Below are positions 61,884 through 64,000 of a stretch of DNA of 64,000 nt, piece by piece. The notes under the pieces are model-generated. The model was given only the letters and a program-made list of their open reading frames with translations, searched no databases and was not told the origin of the DNA. How positions within the stretch are numbered: position 1 is the first letter of the stretch; each line of letters begins with the position of its first letter. The stretch spans positions 1 to 64,000 of the forward strand of contig JAVVSR010000002.1 of NCBI GenBank assembly GCA_036654095.1, in the 5' to 3' direction. This DNA is from JAVVSR01 sp036654095 (GTDB lineage: Bacteria; Bacillota; Clostridia; Christensenellales; CAG-917). The position numbers and the translations under genes were made by a program.

Positions 61884-64000
61884 TTAGCATTTCGTTTTTC
61901 CATTAATTTGACAATTTACCGTATTCAGTTTTTGCGCCAAAATCGATTCTAAAAGTGAAATTGCGTTGGTCATGTCACTTACACTTTTGTTTAAGCAAAG
62001 CAACTGCTCTGTCGTCGTGTTGGGCATCGCCACAATTTTTTGGATTTTTGCGCCTTCCGCGTTTGCAATCGCCCCTAAAGAGGCTTCTTGTAATGCAATA
62101 GATTCAATTAAATCATTTATTTGTTGACGATAATTATTTGTAAAGATAAGTGTTGAAACGCTATTGCTTACGCTGTTTCCTGCTACTCCATTGGGATTAT
62201 TAGGATTTACAGTAAATGCAAAATCCGCTTTTGCTACATTTACAATAGGGTTAGGATTAGGCATTGTCACAACTTTAATTTGATAAGTGATAGTTACCGT
62301 TTCGCCAGGCAAAATAGCGTTTGTCAACGTGATTGCAGGTAGCGCGCCCGTGAAACCTACATTGCTAGCTAAAGAACCAGGTACTAAAACTGTTCCGTTT
62401 GGAATCGGGTCGTTTATGACCACTTTATCCGCTGGAACGTTGCCTGTATTTGTAATCGCAATATTATACGTTATAACATCGCCAATATACCCTATGCTTT
62501 CGCTAGCCGACTTAACGATAGACAGCTTTGCCGTTGAAACAGGGGTTTGAACAATATTGCTTGTTCCATTGGCTTTTTCACCATTAGGAATTGCGGGGTC
62601 AACCGTATAAGCGTAATCCACATTCGCAATATTCGGAATTGGATTAATCGGAGGAGCTGAATTGCCTAGTTTGACCTTGAACGTAATGGTAACAGTCGCG
62701 CCTGCAGCGATAGGATTTGTGAGTATAATAGCCGAAGTTGGGTCGCCTGTAAACGGCGCAGTTGCGGTTGTTGAACCGACAACATACGTTGTTCCGCCTG
62801 GAATGACATCTGTTACGACAATGTTATTTGCCGCAACATTGCCCGTGTTTTTCAATGTCACGGTATAAGTTAAAGTGTCGCCAAACTGAGCAAACGGAGG
62901 CGTTACGGATTTAGTAACATTACCCGCGGTAGTTAAATCTGCATAGTTTATTTGAGTGGAAACAGGATTAGTACTGCCCGACGTCCCCCCTGGGACAACT
63001 GCCGAAGCGATGTTTACAATAGGGTTATTAACAGGAGCCGTACTAGAAACCTGAACTTGATAGCTTGCAGTTACAGTGCTGTTTGCAGGCATAGTTAAAG
63101 TTAAGCCTGTCGCTGGAGTAGTGCCCGTATACGGAACGCTTACTGCAAGGTTCCCGATATAAGTTGTCCCCGCAGGTGTTGGGTCGTTAAACACCACGTT
63201 AGCAAGCGGATAGTTATTTGGATTTGTGCCACTAACGGTGTAAGTCAAAACGTCGCCGGGTTTTGCAAAGTTTTTATCGACGCTTTTTTTAAAGATTGGT
63301 GGCGCCGAGTTTAATATTGTATAGTTTACTATATCGCCAAGCGCAGGAGTAAAGCTGATTGGCAAGCTTCCGATTGGCGGAACGCTTCCGCCCGGAGTTA
63401 GATTGACTGCCGAGATTGTTTGAGTATATTCCGTTATCGGGCTAACACTACCCGGAGCCATAGTTTCTTTAATGGTGTAAGTGTTTCCAGCTAATCCATA
63501 AACAACCGCGCAGGGCGACTGTATTCCGTCAGCCGAACCGGTAGTTGTTATTTGATTATTAGGAGTACCCGCGATATCAATGACAAATTGGTCGGCTGAA
63601 TTAATTCGGTCACCAATATTTTTGCATACTTGAACTTTAGTCACCGCAAAACCAACCACTACGCCCTCTAAGCCGCCGGCAGTAATCAGTGTTAACGTTA
63701 ACTTTTTGGGGGATAAAGTGCTTAAAACGTAATCACCTGCAAAAGCCTGCGAGTTTCCCGTAATTGTTGCCGTTTGTGTTCCAAGGCCAGTTAGTGTCGG
63801 AGGAGTATTCCCAAGTAATGCAAATTGATTCCAAACACCACCGTCTGTCTTCCACTCCCAAGACTCTCCAATGTTTGTTTCTTCCGCGTCGGAAACTAAG
63901 GTTGTATAGTTGACAATAAGATTACCTTGCGGGTCTTTTACCACGATGTTTTTTATATCGATGATGGCTGGACTTAACGAACCAATTCTGCGATTTTGTA
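61884..64000 (-). CDS. DUF11-repeat surface protein with C-terminal NAEGEK module (5' end outside window)
   Basis: The frame is open to the right edge, adding at least 18 codons before the GTG at 63944, so the N-terminus is missing; 704 residues are visible. Three DUF11 (TIGR01451) repeats of about 115 residues show openings such as KPGDVLTYTVSGTNPNNYPL, FGDTLTYTVTLKNTGNVAAN and IGDVITYNIAITNTGNVPAD. Upstream parts resemble Cna-B/prealbumin-like domains. The last 75 residues hold the module seen in the genes at 54449 and 55813 (INDLIESIALQEASLGAI, NAEGAKIQK, LNKSVSDMTNAISLLESIL). DUF11 proteins are typically surface or exosporium components. No anchor is present at the C-terminus. Confidence 0.85.
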   Translation of the reverse strand, partial: QNRRIGSLSPAIIDIKNIVVKDPQGNLIVNYTTLVSDAEETNIGESWEWKTDGGVWNQFALLGNTPPTLTGLGTQTATITGNSQAFAGDYVLSTLSPKKLTLTLITAGGLEGVVVGFAVTKVQVCKNIGDRINSADQFVIDIAGTPNNQITTTGSADGIQSPCAVVYGLAGNTYTIKETMAPGSVSPITEYTQTISAVNLTPGGSVPPIGSLPISFTPALGDIVNYTILNSAPPIFKKSVDKNFAKPGDVLTYTVSGTNPNNYPLANVVFNDPTPAGTTYIGNLAVSVPYTGTTPATGLTLTMPANSTVTASYQVQVSSTAPVNNPIVNIASAVVPGGTSGSTNPVSTQINYADLTTAGNVTKSVTPPFAQFGDTLTYTVTLKNTGNVAANNIVVTDVIPGGTTYVVGSTTATAPFTGDPTSAIILTNPIAAGATVTITFKVKLGNSAPPINPIPNIANVDYAYTVDPAIPNGEKANGTSNIVQTPVSTAKLSIVKSASESIGYIGDVITYNIAITNTGNVPADKVVINDPIPNGTVLVPGSLASNVGFTGALPAITLTNAILPGETVTITYQIKVVTMPNPNPIVNVAKADFAFTVNPNNPNGVAGNSVSNSVSTLIFTNNYRQQINDLIESIALQEASLGAIANAEGAKIQKIVAMPNTTTEQLLCLNKSVSDMTNAISLLESILAQKLNTVNCQINGKTKC

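Overview
The window is AT-rich (poly-A/T-rich intergenic DNA, many TTGACA/TATAAT-type sigma-A promoters, AGGAGG-type ribosome binding sites) and looks like a chromosomal segment of a low-GC Gram-positive anaerobe of the Clostridia. Supporting evidence is a germination protease gene (gpr) next to rpsT, the diadenylate cyclase CdaA, a T-box riboswitch, a small RelQ-type alarmone synthetase, GTP-dependent PEP carboxykinase, DUF4364 and TSCPD-domain proteins, ferredoxin and NBP35-type Fe-S proteins, and no respiratory genes. I cannot assign a genus. No rRNA, complete prophage, insertion sequence or CRISPR array is visible. Most genes are on the minus strand.

Layout. 1-1.1 kb: an AGTT microsatellite, a small unknown gene that may be leaderless, tRNA-Glu and a 38-bp repeat block. 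1.1-22 kb: large secreted or membrane proteins (a two-domain metallophosphoesterase, an MMPL exporter divergent from its TetR regulator, a 771-aa wall-type repeat protein, a lipase-like lipoprotein) mixed with metabolic genes (acyl-CoA synthetase under a T-box, GTP-PEPCK, M20 peptidase, diacylglycerol-kinase-like lipid kinase). 22-38 kb: housekeeping genes, namely DUF4364/TSCPD, the cdaA-DUF1015-aspartokinase operon, holA, a ComEC channel without its nuclease-like domain, a three-gene glycerol-3-phosphate-dehydrogenase-like operon, pyrophosphatase, tRNA-Leu, an EF-G-like GTPase with altered G4 motif, glutamate racemase and gpr. 38-43 kb: rpsT with a C-terminal tail, an FAD oxidoreductase whose 3' end is tandemly duplicated, Fe-alcohol dehydrogenase, and three separate minisatellite or duplication blocks. 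43-52 kb: RlmA-like methyltransferase, an anion permease, a tightly overlapped MarR-MATE-alarmone synthetase operon, a holin-like protein, a second MATE transporter and an aldose epimerase. 52-54 kb: an Fe-S or metal-related operon (DUF134 regulator, NBP35/Mrp ATPase, C_GCAxxG_C_C protein, NifX-like protein) with a small ferredoxin facing it. 54-64 kb: two proteins carrying a shared helical module, membrane proteins, rsmH, and a DUF11-repeat protein that runs off the right edge and ends in the same module.

The most interesting points are: (1) a T-box riboswitch, probably reading isoleucine, placed upstream of an acyl-CoA synthetase rather than a tRNA ligase or amino-acid gene; (2) a translationally coupled MarR-MATE-RelQ-type operon linking drug efflux to (p)ppGpp synthesis; (3) a roughly 65-residue module shared by three otherwise unlike proteins, two of them behind a sigma-K-like promoter, which suggests a spore-surface family; (4) a fresh 178-bp tandem duplication of a gene 3' end bounded by 16-bp repeats; (5) an EF-G-like protein whose guanine-specificity motif reads NQIN.
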